Under the pieces are notes generated by a model. It was not told the DNA's origin. It searched no databases and was given only the letters and a program-made list of their open reading frames with translations. 64,000 nt of DNA from Bacteroidota bacterium (GTDB taxonomy: Bacteria > Bacteroidota > Bacteroidia > 2-12-FULL-35-15): NCBI GenBank assembly GCA_029237775.1, contig JAQZBR010000005.1, forward strand, positions 62,001 through 126,000. Direction: 5' to 3'. Made by a program: the position numbers and the translations under genes. Of the stretch, positions 9,241 through 18,671 are shown piece after piece. Position 1 is the first letter of the stretch, and every line of letters starts with the position of its first letter.

Positions 9241-9448
9241 TGATTCTCGCCAGAATAAAATACCGACAAAATAGCAAAATACAACATTTTATATTGCTTT
9301 TAATTACCATTAAAGAATTAAAGTAAATAATTTTTACATTGGACTACATTTTTATAAGGTTGGTCTAATACATTATGAAAACGATGGGGTGTTTCCTAAT
9401 TTTAATATTGTATATATCATGAGGGACTAACTCATCTATCAACACACC

Positions 9449-11539
9449 ATGGCGGAATCAGTAATGGATAAAAAAAGGAAAATAAATTCTTCACTCTCTG
9501 AAGAAACTTTGTTAAAAGGCTTTGAATTAATGTGTACTGCGAAATCTCTTGCGGAACTATATGAAGCAAACAAAGAAGTTACAGCTAAATATGTTCACGC
9601 TACTTCGCGTGGACATGAAGCGATCCAGTTAGCAGTCAGTTTACAACTTAAGCCGCAGGATTTTCTTTCAGCTTATTATCGCGATGATAGTATGCTATTG
9701 GGAATTGGTATGACTCCCTATGAACTAATGCTGCAGGTGCTTGCAAAAAGAGACGATCCTTTTTCGGGTGGAAGAACATATTATTCTCACCCGAGTTTAC
9801 GCAGGGATAATATGCCAAAGATCCCGATGCAGTCATCTGCTACAGGAATGCAGGCTATCCCGACCACCGGTGTAGCTATGGGTTTACAATACCTGGAAAA
9901 ACAAGGCCTTGCTGTTGATTATGGTGATGATAAACCAATCGCTGTTTGCTCACTGGGTGATGCCTGCATTACTGAAGGAGAAGTTGCTGAAGCATTCCAG
10001 ATGGCTGTTTTAAAGAAAATGCCCATCCTATACGTTGTGCAGGATAATGAGTGGGATATTTCCGCGAATGCAAAAGAGATTCGCGCACAGGATGCAACTG
10101 AATATGCAAAAGGCTTCAAAGGACTTGAAACACGCACAATTGATGGAACGGATTTCGAGAAGTCATATAATACAATCAAAGAAGTGATCGCGATCATCCG
10201 TAAGGAGCGCAGACCATTTCTGATCCATGCAAAAGTTCCATTATTGAATCATCACACTTCTGGAGTTCGTAAAGAGTGGTACCGCGATGATCTTGATGAA
10301 GCGCAAAAACGCGATCCTTTTCCAAAGCTTCGCAACCAGATGCTGGTGGCAGGATTTGAGGGATCAGAGCTTAGCGCAATAGAAAAAAATGCGAAAATAA
10401 AAGTAGAAGAAGATTATCAGAAAGCATTGCTGGCTGAAGATCCGCAACCATCAGACCTTTTCGATCACGACTTCGCTCCTACCCCGGTAACAGAAGAAAA
10501 AGGTGAACGTGAACCTGCAGGAAAAGAAAAAACCGTAATGGTGGATTCTGCATTATTTGCGATTCGTGAATTAATGGCGAAACATCCTGAATGCCTGTTA
10601 TACGGACAAGACGTGGGTGGCAGGCTTGGCGGTGTTTTCCGTGAAGCAGCTACACTTGCTCAAACCTACGGTGATAACAGAGTTTTTAACACACCTATCC
10701 AGGAGGCGTTTATTATCGGCAGCACTGTTGGAATGAGTGCTGTCGGATGTAAACCAATTGTTGAAGTTCAGTTCGCTGATTACATCTGGCCTGGCTTAAA
10801 TCAGTTATTCACTGAAGTGAGCCGTTCATGTTATTTATCAAACGGTAAATGGCCGGTGAGCTGTATTATCCGCGTTCCTATTGGAGCTTATGGCAGTGGT
10901 GGTCCGTACCATTCATCAAGCGTTGAAAGCGTGCTTGCGAATATCCGCGGAATAAAGATCTGCTATCCTTCAACCGGTGCCGATCTGAAAGGGCTGATGA
11001 AAGCAGCTTACTATGATCCTAATCCGGTGATCATGCTTGAGCATAAAGGTTTATACTGGAGCAAGATCAAAGGAACAGAAGATGCACGCACTATCGAGCC
11101 TGATGAAGATTATATCATCCCTCTCGGAAAAGCAAGAATGGTTCAGGAGGTTGAAAAGAGCACAGAAAAAGCAACCTTAACCATCATCACTTACGGGATG
11201 GGCGTTTACTGGGCAAAGAATGCAAGTAAAGAATTTGCCGAACAAGTAGAGATAGTGGATCTACGAACGATCAATCCACTGGATGAAGCAACTGTATTTG
11301 CATCTGTAAGAAAACACGGAAGATGTATGGTGCTGACTGAAGAACCTTATAACAACGGCTTCGCGCAAGCGCTTGCTGGAAGAATTTCCAAATTCTGTTT
11401 TGAATCGCTGGATGCTCCTGTTGAAATTATCGGTGCAGAAAATTTACCTGCGATTCCGTTAAATTCAACTTTGGAAACAACAATGCTTCCCAACGCAAGT
11501 AAGGTTGCCAAAGCGATTGATCAATTATTAAAGTATTAA
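9449..11539 (+). CDS. 2-oxo acid dehydrogenase E1, fused alpha and beta subunits
   Basis: A 696-aa thiamine-diphosphate enzyme that joins E1 alpha (about residues 20-340) and E1 beta (about 363-696) in one chain. The alpha part has the TPP/Mg motif, GD at 170-171 through N200 (QDNEWDIS). The beta part has PIQEAFIIG and a transketolase C-terminal domain. It would decarboxylate a 2-oxo acid (branched-chain 2-oxo acid most likely, pyruvate or acetoin possible) and pass the acyl group to a lipoyl E2. No E2 or E3 gene is in the window, so partners are encoded elsewhere. A linker rich in Glu, Pro and Lys (about 335-365) joins the halves. Confidence 0.93.
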   Translation: MAESVMDKKRKINSSLSEETLLKGFELMCTAKSLAELYEANKEVTAKYVHATSRGHEAIQLAVSLQLKPQDFLSAYYRDDSMLLGIGMTPYELMLQVLAKRDDPFSGGRTYYSHPSLRRDNMPKIPMQSSATGMQAIPTTGVAMGLQYLEKQGLAVDYGDDKPIAVCSLGDACITEGEVAEAFQMAVLKKMPILYVVQDNEWDISANAKEIRAQDATEYAKGFKGLETRTIDGTDFEKSYNTIKEVIAIIRKERRPFLIHAKVPLLNHHTSGVRKEWYRDDLDEAQKRDPFPKLRNQMLVAGFEGSELSAIEKNAKIKVEEDYQKALLAEDPQPSDLFDHDFAPTPVTEEKGEREPAGKEKTVMVDSALFAIRELMAKHPECLLYGQDVGGRLGGVFREAATLAQTYGDNRVFNTPIQEAFIIGSTVGMSAVGCKPIVEVQFADYIWPGLNQLFTEVSRSCYLSNGKWPVSCIIRVPIGAYGSGGPYHSSSVESVLANIRGIKICYPSTGADLKGLMKAAYYDPNPVIMLEHKGLYWSKIKGTEDARTIEPDEDYIIPLGKARMVQEVEKSTEKATLTIITYGMGVYWAKNASKEFAEQVEIVDLRTINPLDEATVFASVRKHGRCMVLTEEPYNNGFAQALAGRISKFCFESLDAPVEIIGAENLPAIPLNSTLETTMLPNASKVAKAIDQLLKY

Positions 11540-11545
11540 TTTAAA

Positions 11546-11570
11546 CTTCGCGTCTTGGCGCCTTCGTGGT
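11546..11570 (+). repeat. short G/C-rich intergenic phrase
   Basis: A CTTCGCGTCTTGG phrase followed by CGCCTTCGTGGT lies between the E1 gene and the DUF1456 gene. It is of the CTTnGTGnCTT style common between Bacteroidota genes, and it forms the immediate leader of the DUF1456 gene. Confidence 0.4.
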
Positions 11571-11581
11571 AAAATAAAATT

Positions 11582-11827
11582 ATGCTCTCAAATAACGACA
11601 TACTAAAAAAACTTCGCGTAGCTCTAGAACTTAAGGATGAAGACATTGTAAAGATCCTGAAGCTTGTTGATTTCGATATCACGAAAAGCGAAGTGAACGC
11701 ACTTTACAGAACTCCTGACCATCAGAACTTCAAAGAGTGTGGTGATCAGCTACTCAGAAATTTTCTGAACGGACTCATCATTTACAAACGCGGGCCTTTA
11801 CCTCCAAAGCCGGAAAAGAAAGCCTAG
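11582..11827 (+). CDS. DUF1456 family protein, single-repeat form
   Basis: An 81-aa protein matching one repeat of the DUF1456 (YehS) family: an N-terminal NNDILKKLRVALELKDEDIV, then a helical segment with YRTPDHQNFKECGDQLLRNF and a basic, proline-rich tail (PLPPKPEKKA). The E. coli family member has two such repeats in about 156 residues, so this is half-size. The function of the family is not known. No frameshift or second repeat is visible downstream before the next gene, so the short form looks genuine. Confidence 0.85.
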   Translation: MLSNNDILKKLRVALELKDEDIVKILKLVDFDITKSEVNALYRTPDHQNFKECGDQLLRNFLNGLIIYKRGPLPPKPEKKA

Positions 11828-11884
11828 CAGTAATCACTTCCTGCCCCCAGGTGAGGTATTCAATTCAAGTTATCGAACCAAGGT

Positions 11885-11911
11885 TGTCATCCCGACCGCA
11901 GCGGAGGGATC
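11885..11911 (+). repeat. REP-like intergenic hairpin
   Basis: GTCATCCCGAC...GGAGGGATCT: the ends ATCCC/GGGAT pair and the centre holds CCGCAGCGG. Elements starting GTCATCCCGA and ending GGATCT are widely dispersed between genes in Bacteroidota. It lies just before the GNAT gene. Confidence 0.6.
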
Positions 11912-11923
11912 TAATTCGAAATT

Positions 11924-12358
11924 ATGTCTTCCTACATTCTAAAAGAAATCAATACCGTCACAGAAATGTTAAACTACATTTCTGTGATCAGGGAACTCAG
12001 CGGACCAGGTTTAACAAAAGAAGCTTACCAAAAGAACTTGGAAGCGATGATTCCGTCCGGTTATAGCCAGGTCGGAGTTTTCGAAGGTGATACATGCATT
12101 GCCCTGTCCGGCTTCTGGATCAACACGAAACTTTATTCCGGAAAATATCTGGAGATGGATAATGTTGTTGTGCTTCCGGAATATCGTTCAAAAGGAATTG
12201 GAAAGCTCCTTTGCGATTGGTGCGAAAATAAAGCGAAAGCAAATGACTGCAAAACCTTGATGCTTGATGCGTATTTGGAAAATGAGAATGCCCATAAATT
12301 TTATGAGAGAGAAGGTTACTTAAAAAGAGGTTATCATTTTTTGAAACACATTAAATAA
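11924..12358 (+). CDS. GNAT family N-acetyltransferase
   Basis: A 144-aa GNAT protein. The acetyl-CoA pyrophosphate-binding motif A is clear: NVVVLPEYRSKGIGKLLCDW (R/Q-x-x-G-x-G/A form, here RSKGIGKL). It is followed by the LMLDAYLENENAHKFYEREG segment typical of the C-terminal strand and helix. It would acetylate a small amine or protein amino group; the acceptor cannot be read from sequence. It starts at ATG 11924, just after a REP-like hairpin, and is convergent with rocD. Confidence 0.9.
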   Translation: MSSYILKEINTVTEMLNYISVIRELSGPGLTKEAYQKNLEAMIPSGYSQVGVFEGDTCIALSGFWINTKLYSGKYLEMDNVVVLPEYRSKGIGKLLCDWCENKAKANDCKTLMLDAYLENENAHKFYEREGYLKRGYHFLKHIK

Positions 12359-12386
12359 AAAATGCTCCATTCAGGAGCATTTACTT
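12355..12386. terminator. bidirectional terminator between GNAT gene and rocD
   Basis: Stem AATGCTCC / GGAGCATT with loop ATTCA. The minus-strand side is followed by TTTTATTT and serves rocD. The plus side is followed by TACTTT and is weaker. Confidence 0.85.
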
Positions 12387-12409
12387 TGGGTCTGCGCATG
12401 AGCGTATAA

Positions 12410-13657
12410 TTAGAATCCTTTTATCACTTTTCTGATAATATCAACGCATTCCATTAATTGAGATTCGGTGATCACCAAGGGAGGAGCAAAACGAATAATA
12501 TCACCATGAGTAGGCTTCGCTAACAAACCTTGTTTTGATAATTCAACACAAACATCCCACGCGTTCTTCCCATTTCTTTCAGCGATTACCATCGCGCAGA
12601 ATAAGCCTTTTCCGCGAACGGTTTTAATAAGCTCAGGATATGAAGCCTGGATCCCTTTTAATTCGTCCAATAATATTTTACCTAAGCGTTCTGAATTCTC
12701 AGAGAGCTTTTCTTCTTTCAATACTGTAAGGGCTGTAATTGCCACTCGGCATGCTAAAGGATTTCCTCCGTAAGTGGAACCATGTTGCCCCGGCTTAATG
12801 CAAAGCATGATCTCATCGTTTGCTAAAACCGCAGACACCGGATAAACTCCGCCTGCCAAAGCTTTCCCAAGGATCAACACATCAGGTTTAACACCATCAT
12901 GATCACATGCAAGCAATTTACCTGTACGCCCAAGTCCCGACTGAATCTCATCTGCAATGAATAATACATCGTTCTTTTTGCACAGCTCGTAACACTTTTT
13001 TAAATAACCTTCATCAGGAACAACAACTCCTGCTTCACCCTGTACAGGCTCAACAAGGAATGCAGCAATATTTTTATTTTTCAATAGCTCTGCTAAAGCT
13101 TCAACATTGTTATATTCAACAGCAATAATTCCGGGAGTGAATGGCCCGAAATTCTTTCTTGCATCAGGATCATTGCTTGCTGAAACAATAGAGATCGTGC
13201 GGCCGTGAAAATTATTTTTACATACGATGATCACTGCTTCGTTCTCCGCAACTCCTTTTTTCTCATATGCCCATTTTCTAGCCAGTTTAATGGCCGTTTC
13301 TACACCTTCTGCTCCCGTGTTCATCGGCAATACTTTATCAAAACCAAAATAGGAAGTGATGAACTTTTCATATTCACCTAGCGTATCGTTATAAAAGGCT
13401 CTTGAAGTAAGAGTCAGTTTTTTCGCTTGCTCAGTCAGTGAATCAATGATCTTCGGATGGCAATGCCCCTGATTAACCGCACTATAAGCAGCAAGGAAAT
13501 CGAAATATTTCTTTCCATCCACATCCCATACATATACACCCTCACCTCTTTCAAGCACAACCGGCAGCGGATGATAATTGTGTGCACCGTATTTCTCTTC
13601 CAGATCGATCGCCTCTTGCGAGCTTAGTTTTTTACTGTTCATGGTTGCCATATTCAT
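12410..13657 (-). CDS. rocD: ornithine aminotransferase
   Basis: A 415-aa class-III PLP aminotransferase. The PLP lysine is Lys265 in [10 protein letters not shown], the cofactor Asp is in [15 protein letters not shown], and [11 protein letters not shown] plus [13 protein letters not shown] are typical of ornithine 5-aminotransferase. It moves the delta-amino group of ornithine to 2-oxoglutarate to give glutamate semialdehyde, linking arginine and proline metabolism. Arginine decarboxylase at the window end is another arginine-using enzyme. A minus-strand TAATTTTG box at 13672-13679 would leave a very short leader before ATG 13657; in-frame ATGs at 13651 and 13642 are possible alternative starts. 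Confidence 0.95.
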   Translation of the reverse strand: MNMATMNSKKLSSQEAIDLEEKYGAHNYHPLPVVLERGEGVYVWDVDGKKYFDFLAAYSAVNQGHCHPKIIDSLTEQAKKLTLTSRAFYNDTLGEYEKFITSYFGFDKVLPMNTGAEGVETAIKLARKWAYEKKGVAENEAVIIVCKNNFHGRTISIVSASNDPDARKNFGPFTPGIIAVEYNNVEALAELLKNKNIAAFLVEPVQGEAGVVVPDEGYLKKCYELCKKNDVLFIADEIQSGLGRTGKLLACDHDGVKPDVLILGKALAGGVYPVSAVLANDEIMLCIKPGQHGSTYGGNPLACRVAITALTVLKEEKLSENSERLGKILLDELKGIQASYPELIKTVRGKGLFCAMVIAERNGKNAWDVCVELSKQGLLAKPTHGDIIRFAPPLVITESQLMECVDIIRKVIKGF

Positions 13658-13734
13658 TCAATTTAAGGGTACAAAATTAACAAAAAAAGCGGAATAACCT
13701 TTGCAATATTCGACAGTCGAAAGCGTTTAACACC

Positions 13735-14523
13735 ATGTCTTTTCCCTTTACCAGAAAGCTAATAGCATTATTTACAGCAGTTGTTTTTCAGGCGGGCCTT
13801 TTTGCCCAAGTTGCTGAGACTGATTCTGATTTTTCAGATCCGGAAGGGGTGAATACCGGAGCAAAGATTACGCAAGTGGTCTCTGTTTCGAACAATTATT
13901 CTTCCGTTGACGCTTATTCTCTCAGGTTAAAAAACAAGTATAAAAAGATCCCTGAACTCGCCACAGATCTTACCGCTCCCTTTTCAAATGATCAGGACAA
14001 AGTGCGTTCCATCTTCATCTGGATCACCGATAACATCGCCTATAACTGCTCTGAATTTCATTCACAAAAAGCACAGAGGGTCAGTTTCTCATATCGCACT
14101 GCTCAGGAGCTTAACGATAAACGGAACAAATTTTATTATGATTATGCTACGCGCGTATTGAAGAGCCGTAAAGGAATCTGTGAAGGTTATGCGGTGCTTT
14201 TTCAACAGCTTTGTCTTGCCAATAATATTCCATGCGAAATTGTAATCGGAACAGCAAGCGGAAACATTGCCAAAATTCAGCGCCTAAAAGGCAAGAAAAA
14301 CTTCGGGACCAACCATGCCTGGGTCAAAGTGAAACTGAATAATTCCTGGTATTATGTTGATCCTACCTGGGCAAGCGGGTATTGCGATAAAGGTGTAAGA
14401 AGATTTTATAAAGAATTCAATCCTGAATATTATCTTACTCCAACGGATAAGCCTTATCCAACGCATGCTGCGAACGAAAAAGAGACAGAGCGCAGGAATA
14501 ATGTCTTTGTAAAAAATCATTAA
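13735..14523 (+). CDS. secreted transglutaminase-like domain protein
   Basis: A 262-aa protein with a signal peptide (hydrophobic residues 9-23, ending AQ near 25) and a transglutaminase/protease-like fold. The triad is visible: Cys149 in KGICEGYAV, His194 in TNHAWVKV and Asp209 in YVDPTW. The order matches the CYK3/YebA-like transglutaminase group, which in bacteria is often an exported peptidase or transamidase of unknown target. It is divergent from rocD, with a 77-bp spacer. Confidence 0.88.
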   Translation: MSFPFTRKLIALFTAVVFQAGLFAQVAETDSDFSDPEGVNTGAKITQVVSVSNNYSSVDAYSLRLKNKYKKIPELATDLTAPFSNDQDKVRSIFIWITDNIAYNCSEFHSQKAQRVSFSYRTAQELNDKRNKFYYDYATRVLKSRKGICEGYAVLFQQLCLANNIPCEIVIGTASGNIAKIQRLKGKKNFGTNHAWVKVKLNNSWYYVDPTWASGYCDKGVRRFYKEFNPEYYLTPTDKPYPTHAANEKETERRNNVFVKNH

Positions 14524-14634
14524 TCTTAGCATTATTCATCCCCATTTTTCGCTTGTTTCCGAAGCATTAATTAAGACTGTTTATTCAAAGGGTTTTAGTA
14601 AATTTACATCCCTGCTGAAAAGCCAGAATTAATT

Positions 14635-16071
14635 ATGAGAGCGACTAATAAAAAGCCTTTACCCATACTTGAAAATATTACAGTTACGGACACCAGTTCT
14701 GATGGACATTCCATTGCCAGAACTGATGAATATGTGATTTTCATTAAAGGCGCAGTTCCCGGTGACGTGGTGGATCTACAGATCACCCGAAAGAAAAGTA
14801 AATACCGCGAAGCAAATACAATCGCGGTTAAACATCCTTCTGAAAAACGTACGGAGGCTGTCTGCAAACATTTCGGAACATGTGGTGGCTGTAAATGGCA
14901 GAATATGGATTACGAATGGCAACTGTTCTACAAACAAAAGCAGGTGACAGATGCCCTTACAAGGTTGGCCAAGATCGAGCTTCCTGAGATCCAAAAGATT
15001 TTCCCCTCCCAAAAAGTTTACTTCTACCGCAACAAGCTGGAATATACTTTCTCCAATAAAAAATGGCTTACACTCAATGAGCTGAATGATAAAACGCTTG
15101 TTTTTGGTGAGGAAGAAGGCCAGATGAACCGCAATGCTCTCGGATTTCATATTCCGGGTGCTTTCGACAAAATTCTTGACATTGATACCTGCTATCTTCA
15201 GGAAGAGCCTTCTAATGCTATCAGAAATGAGATAAAGAATTACGCATTAGAAAACAAGCTCACTTTCTTCGATCTGAGAGAACAGGTTGGCTTACTGAGA
15301 AATATTATTATCAGGAGCACTTCTACAGGTGAATGGATGTTGATCGTATCTTTCTTTTACAACGATAAAGAAAATATCGAAAAGCTTCTGAATCATGTTT
15401 CAGAAAAATTCCCGCAGATCACTTCGCTTCAATACGTGATCAACTCGAAGCGAAATGATACCATCGGTGATCTGGAGATCATCCCTTACAAAGGAAATGA
15501 CAGCATCTACGAAAATATGGAAGGCTTGAAATTCAAGATCGGGCCGAAAAGCTTTTACCAGACCAACTCAGAACAGGCCTACGAACTTTATAAGATCACG
15601 CGAGATTACGCAGGAATAAAAAACACTGATGTCGTTTATGATCTTTACACAGGAACAGGGACAATTGCCAATTTCGTTGCTCATCAGGCTAAAAAAGTTG
15701 TCGGTGTTGAATATGTTCCCGCTGCGATAGAAGATGCAAAGATCAACTCCCGGATTAACAACATTTCCAATACTGTGTTCTTTGCAGGTGATATGAAGGA
15801 TGTGCTGAATGATGCATTCATCACTGAAAACGGCAAACCCAATGTGATCATTACAGATCCTCCGCGCGCGGGGATGCATGATGATGTGACAAACAAGATC
15901 CTTGAAATAGCACCGGAAAGAATCGTTTATGTGAGCTGTAATCCCGCGACACAAGCAAGAGACTTACAGCTGCTTGACGCGAAATACAAAGTAGCGAAAG
16001 TTCAGCCGGTGGATATGTTTCCACAGACACATCACGTTGAGAACGTAGTTTTACTGGAATTAAAAAAATAA
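14635..16071 (+). CDS. rlmD: 23S rRNA (uracil-C5)-methyltransferase RlmD-type
   Basis: A 478-aa RNA m5U methyltransferase. An N-terminal TRAM domain (about 10-65) precedes cysteines 77, 83, 86 and 186 that would hold the 4Fe-4S cluster. The SAM domain has VYDLYTGTGTI. The catalytic pair is ITDPPRAGM and VSCNPATQA with the nucleophilic Cys near 435. It would methylate a specific uridine of 23S rRNA (U1939 in E. coli for RlmD). RlmCD-type dual specificity is possible in this phylum. It is probably followed in the same direction by the DUF5686 gene 29 bp later. Confidence 0.92.
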   Translation: MRATNKKPLPILENITVTDTSSDGHSIARTDEYVIFIKGAVPGDVVDLQITRKKSKYREANTIAVKHPSEKRTEAVCKHFGTCGGCKWQNMDYEWQLFYKQKQVTDALTRLAKIELPEIQKIFPSQKVYFYRNKLEYTFSNKKWLTLNELNDKTLVFGEEEGQMNRNALGFHIPGAFDKILDIDTCYLQEEPSNAIRNEIKNYALENKLTFFDLREQVGLLRNIIIRSTSTGEWMLIVSFFYNDKENIEKLLNHVSEKFPQITSLQYVINSKRNDTIGDLEIIPYKGNDSIYENMEGLKFKIGPKSFYQTNSEQAYELYKITRDYAGIKNTDVVYDLYTGTGTIANFVAHQAKKVVGVEYVPAAIEDAKINSRINNISNTVFFAGDMKDVLNDAFITENGKPNVIITDPPRAGMHDDVTNKILEIAPERIVYVSCNPATQARDLQLLDAKYKVAKVQPVDMFPQTHHVENVVLLELKK

Positions 16072-16100
16072 GATGATTTCAAATTTCAGATTCGTTCACT

Positions 16101-18623
16101 TTGTCATATAAAAACATAATACTTCTTTTTATTTGCATTGTGTTTTCAGTTCAGACACGAGCTCAAAACGAAACTGTCATTTCCGGACATGTTACCGAAA
16201 AAGGAACCAACGCAGGGATACCATTTGTAAACATTTATTTTAAAGGAACTGTCATCGGAACTGTCACTGACTTTGAAGGAAATTATATTATAAAAACGAA
16301 TACTCCAAAAGACTCTATTTACATTTCACTTATAGGCTATAAATCCAAAGCCAAAGCAGTAAAAAAGGGACAGACGCAGGTTATAGACTTTCAGCTCAGT
16401 CCGGAAGCGCTCACCTTAAATACTGTTGAGATCCATCCCGGAATTAATCCTGCATTGCGGATCATCAAAAATGCGCAGGAAAACAAATCGAAGTACAATC
16501 GCGATAATCTAAATTCGGTTCAATATCTAAGCTATACAAAACAGGAAGCGGACGTAGATAACATCACTCCAAAAATGCGGAAATGGAGGCTCTTCCGGCC
16601 TTTTATAAATATGTGGGACAGCCTGGATGTGTTGGCAGGCGAGGAAAGTAAAGCGAACCTGCCTGTGATGATGAGTGAAGTTTTATCTGAAATCTATTCA
16701 TACAAGGATGCAGAAAAAAAACGTGAAAATGTTGAAGCCGTGAAGATAAAGTTTGTCGGAATGAAAGACGGCAGCGCAGTTTCACAGCTGACGGGAACTG
16801 ATTTTCAGAATTACAATTTCGCGAATAACTCTGTCGCCATACAAGGCAAAGACATCCTCTCTCCTATTGCTGATAATGCAATGTTGTTCTACAATTATTA
16901 CCTGATCGACAGTGTTGTGATCGACAGCTTCAAATGTTATAAAATTGATTGCAGGCCGAAAAACAAAAAGGATCTTGCCTATACAGGTACGCTCTGGATT
17001 ACTGATACAACCTTTGCTATCAAGCAACTGGATGTTGAAATCACCCCGGATGTAAATGTGAACTGGATTGACCGGGCTAGGATTCAACAAGTTCTTATTC
17101 CTACCGAGGTGGGACCATGGGTTCCTTCCCAGACACGTACTGTCGTAGATTACACCACCGTTACCAGCAAGTTTGTAAGTATGGTTGTAAGAACATATAA
17201 TTCCAACAGGAACTTTGTAGTCAACAAACCAAAGCAAAAAGACTTTTACGAAACGAGCACTGTTTACGCGGAAGATGCCCTTTTAAAAGACACTACCTGG
17301 TGGAGGGGCAACAGACATGAACGATTGACAAAAATGGAATCCAAGTCATACGATATGATCGATACCGTTCGGCAGATCCCTTTTATCAAGACAGGAGTGA
17401 ATGTTCTTTACTTTTTATTTTCAGGCTATAAAGATTTTGGGCCGGTTGATATTGGCCATTACATGCAGCTGTACAGCCGAAACAAATACGAAGGCGATAA
17501 GGTCAGAATAGGCTTCCGGACGAATACAAAATTCAGCAAATCGTGGATCATCAGGGGGTACGGAGCTTATGGATTCAAAGACAAAGGCTTCAAATACAAT
17601 CTTCAACTGGAAAGGATCCTCACGCGGTTTCCATGGAGTAAGGCCGGAGTTCAATACAGAAGTGATATTGACCAGCTAGGAACGAATTACAGCTTTTCAG
17701 GAAATATGAATCTGGGGCAGTCGCCAAACAACCTCTTTAATTTTGCCGCAGGCATCGGACCTGTTTCAAGGCTTGTAAAAAAGCAGGAAGCAAGGATCTG
17801 GTATGAAAAGGATTTTAATGTCGGATTAAGTTCAAAGATCACATTTCATAACATCAGAACCAATCCGTTGTTTCCAGTTGCTTTGGGAGACCAGTACAAT
17901 ATCTTTCTTCAGAGGAAATTCTCTATTACAGAAGCTTTATTGGATCTCAGATATTCAGTTAAGGAACGTTATGTACAAAATGGCACTGAAAGGATCAGCT
18001 TCGGAAATAAACGGTCGGCAGTAATCAATTTCAATTATACACTCGGACTCAAAAACGTGTTTGACGGAGATTTTAATTATCACAAAACAAGTATTTCCTA
18101 CTCCAATCGCTTCAGGTTTGCCACACTTGGATATTCACAGGTATTTATCAAGATGGGTAAGGTTTTTTCGAGGATTCCTTACACTCTGCTCGAAATCCCC
18201 AGAGGAAATGAGACTTTCATTTATGCCAGCAATTCATTCAATCAAATGAGCAATTTTGAATTTGTAAGTGATCAATATCTGGAAGCATTCTTGCAGCATC
18301 ATTTCAGCGGCCTGCTCTTTAACAGGATCCCTCTTCTAAAAAAATATAACTGGAGAGAGGTTGTCGGGATCAATATGTTTTATGGAACCCTCAGCTCAAA
18401 AAACCAGGAGTTCAATGCCAACAATTATTTCACGGCAATGGAGGATGTTCCGTATTTTGAAGCGGATCTCGGCATAGAAAACATCTTTAATATCTTCCGC
18501 ATCGATTATTTGTACAGGCTCACCTATAACGATGATTTTTATTTAAGAGATTACCGCAAAGCAAACCCGGATGACAAGATCAGTAATTGGGGAATAAAAG
18601 TGGGGGTACAGTTTTCATTTTAA
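16101..18623 (+). CDS. DUF5686 / carboxypeptidase-regulatory-like outer membrane protein
   Basis: An 840-aa exported protein: signal peptide (residues 1-21, ending RAQ), a carboxypeptidase-D regulatory-like beta-sandwich (about 25-115, with ISGHVTEKGTNAGIPFVNI), then the DUF5686 region with a long alternating-hydrophobic C-terminal part (about 440-840) ending in GVQFSF. The terminal Phe is usual for outer-membrane beta-barrels. In Bacteroidota such proteins resemble TonB-dependent receptors without a plug and have no proven function. The start is TTG at 16101, the only start that keeps an intact signal peptide. It follows rlmD by 29 bp. Confidence 0.88.
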   Translation: MSYKNIILLFICIVFSVQTRAQNETVISGHVTEKGTNAGIPFVNIYFKGTVIGTVTDFEGNYIIKTNTPKDSIYISLIGYKSKAKAVKKGQTQVIDFQLSPEALTLNTVEIHPGINPALRIIKNAQENKSKYNRDNLNSVQYLSYTKQEADVDNITPKMRKWRLFRPFINMWDSLDVLAGEESKANLPVMMSEVLSEIYSYKDAEKKRENVEAVKIKFVGMKDGSAVSQLTGTDFQNYNFANNSVAIQGKDILSPIADNAMLFYNYYLIDSVVIDSFKCYKIDCRPKNKKDLAYTGTLWITDTTFAIKQLDVEITPDVNVNWIDRARIQQVLIPTEVGPWVPSQTRTVVDYTTVTSKFVSMVVRTYNSNRNFVVNKPKQKDFYETSTVYAEDALLKDTTWWRGNRHERLTKMESKSYDMIDTVRQIPFIKTGVNVLYFLFSGYKDFGPVDIGHYMQLYSRNKYEGDKVRIGFRTNTKFSKSWIIRGYGAYGFKDKGFKYNLQLERILTRFPWSKAGVQYRSDIDQLGTNYSFSGNMNLGQSPNNLFNFAAGIGPVSRLVKKQEARIWYEKDFNVGLSSKITFHNIRTNPLFPVALGDQYNIFLQRKFSITEALLDLRYSVKERYVQNGTERISFGNKRSAVINFNYTLGLKNVFDGDFNYHKTSISYSNRFRFATLGYSQVFIKMGKVFSRIPYTLLEIPRGNETFIYASNSFNQMSNFEFVSDQYLEAFLQHHFSGLLFNRIPLLKKYNWREVVGINMFYGTLSSKNQEFNANNYFTAMEDVPYFEADLGIENIFNIFRIDYLYRLTYNDDFYLRDYRKANPDDKISNWGIKVGVQFSF

Positions 18624-18671
18624 TTTTCACACGGGGGGAGCAGAACTTAAGTTTTACAGAGAAAAAGCAAA

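Noticed and set aside
9375-9422. A 15-codon hydrophobic ORF (MKTMGCFLILILYIS) before the E1 gene
   Set aside because: Too short to judge, no promoter at a fitting distance, and AT-rich sequence gives such ORFs by chance.
9449-11539. Fused E1 alpha/beta chain as a new fusion
   Set aside because: Single-chain E1 of this kind is common in Bacteroidota; nothing else in the gene is unusual.
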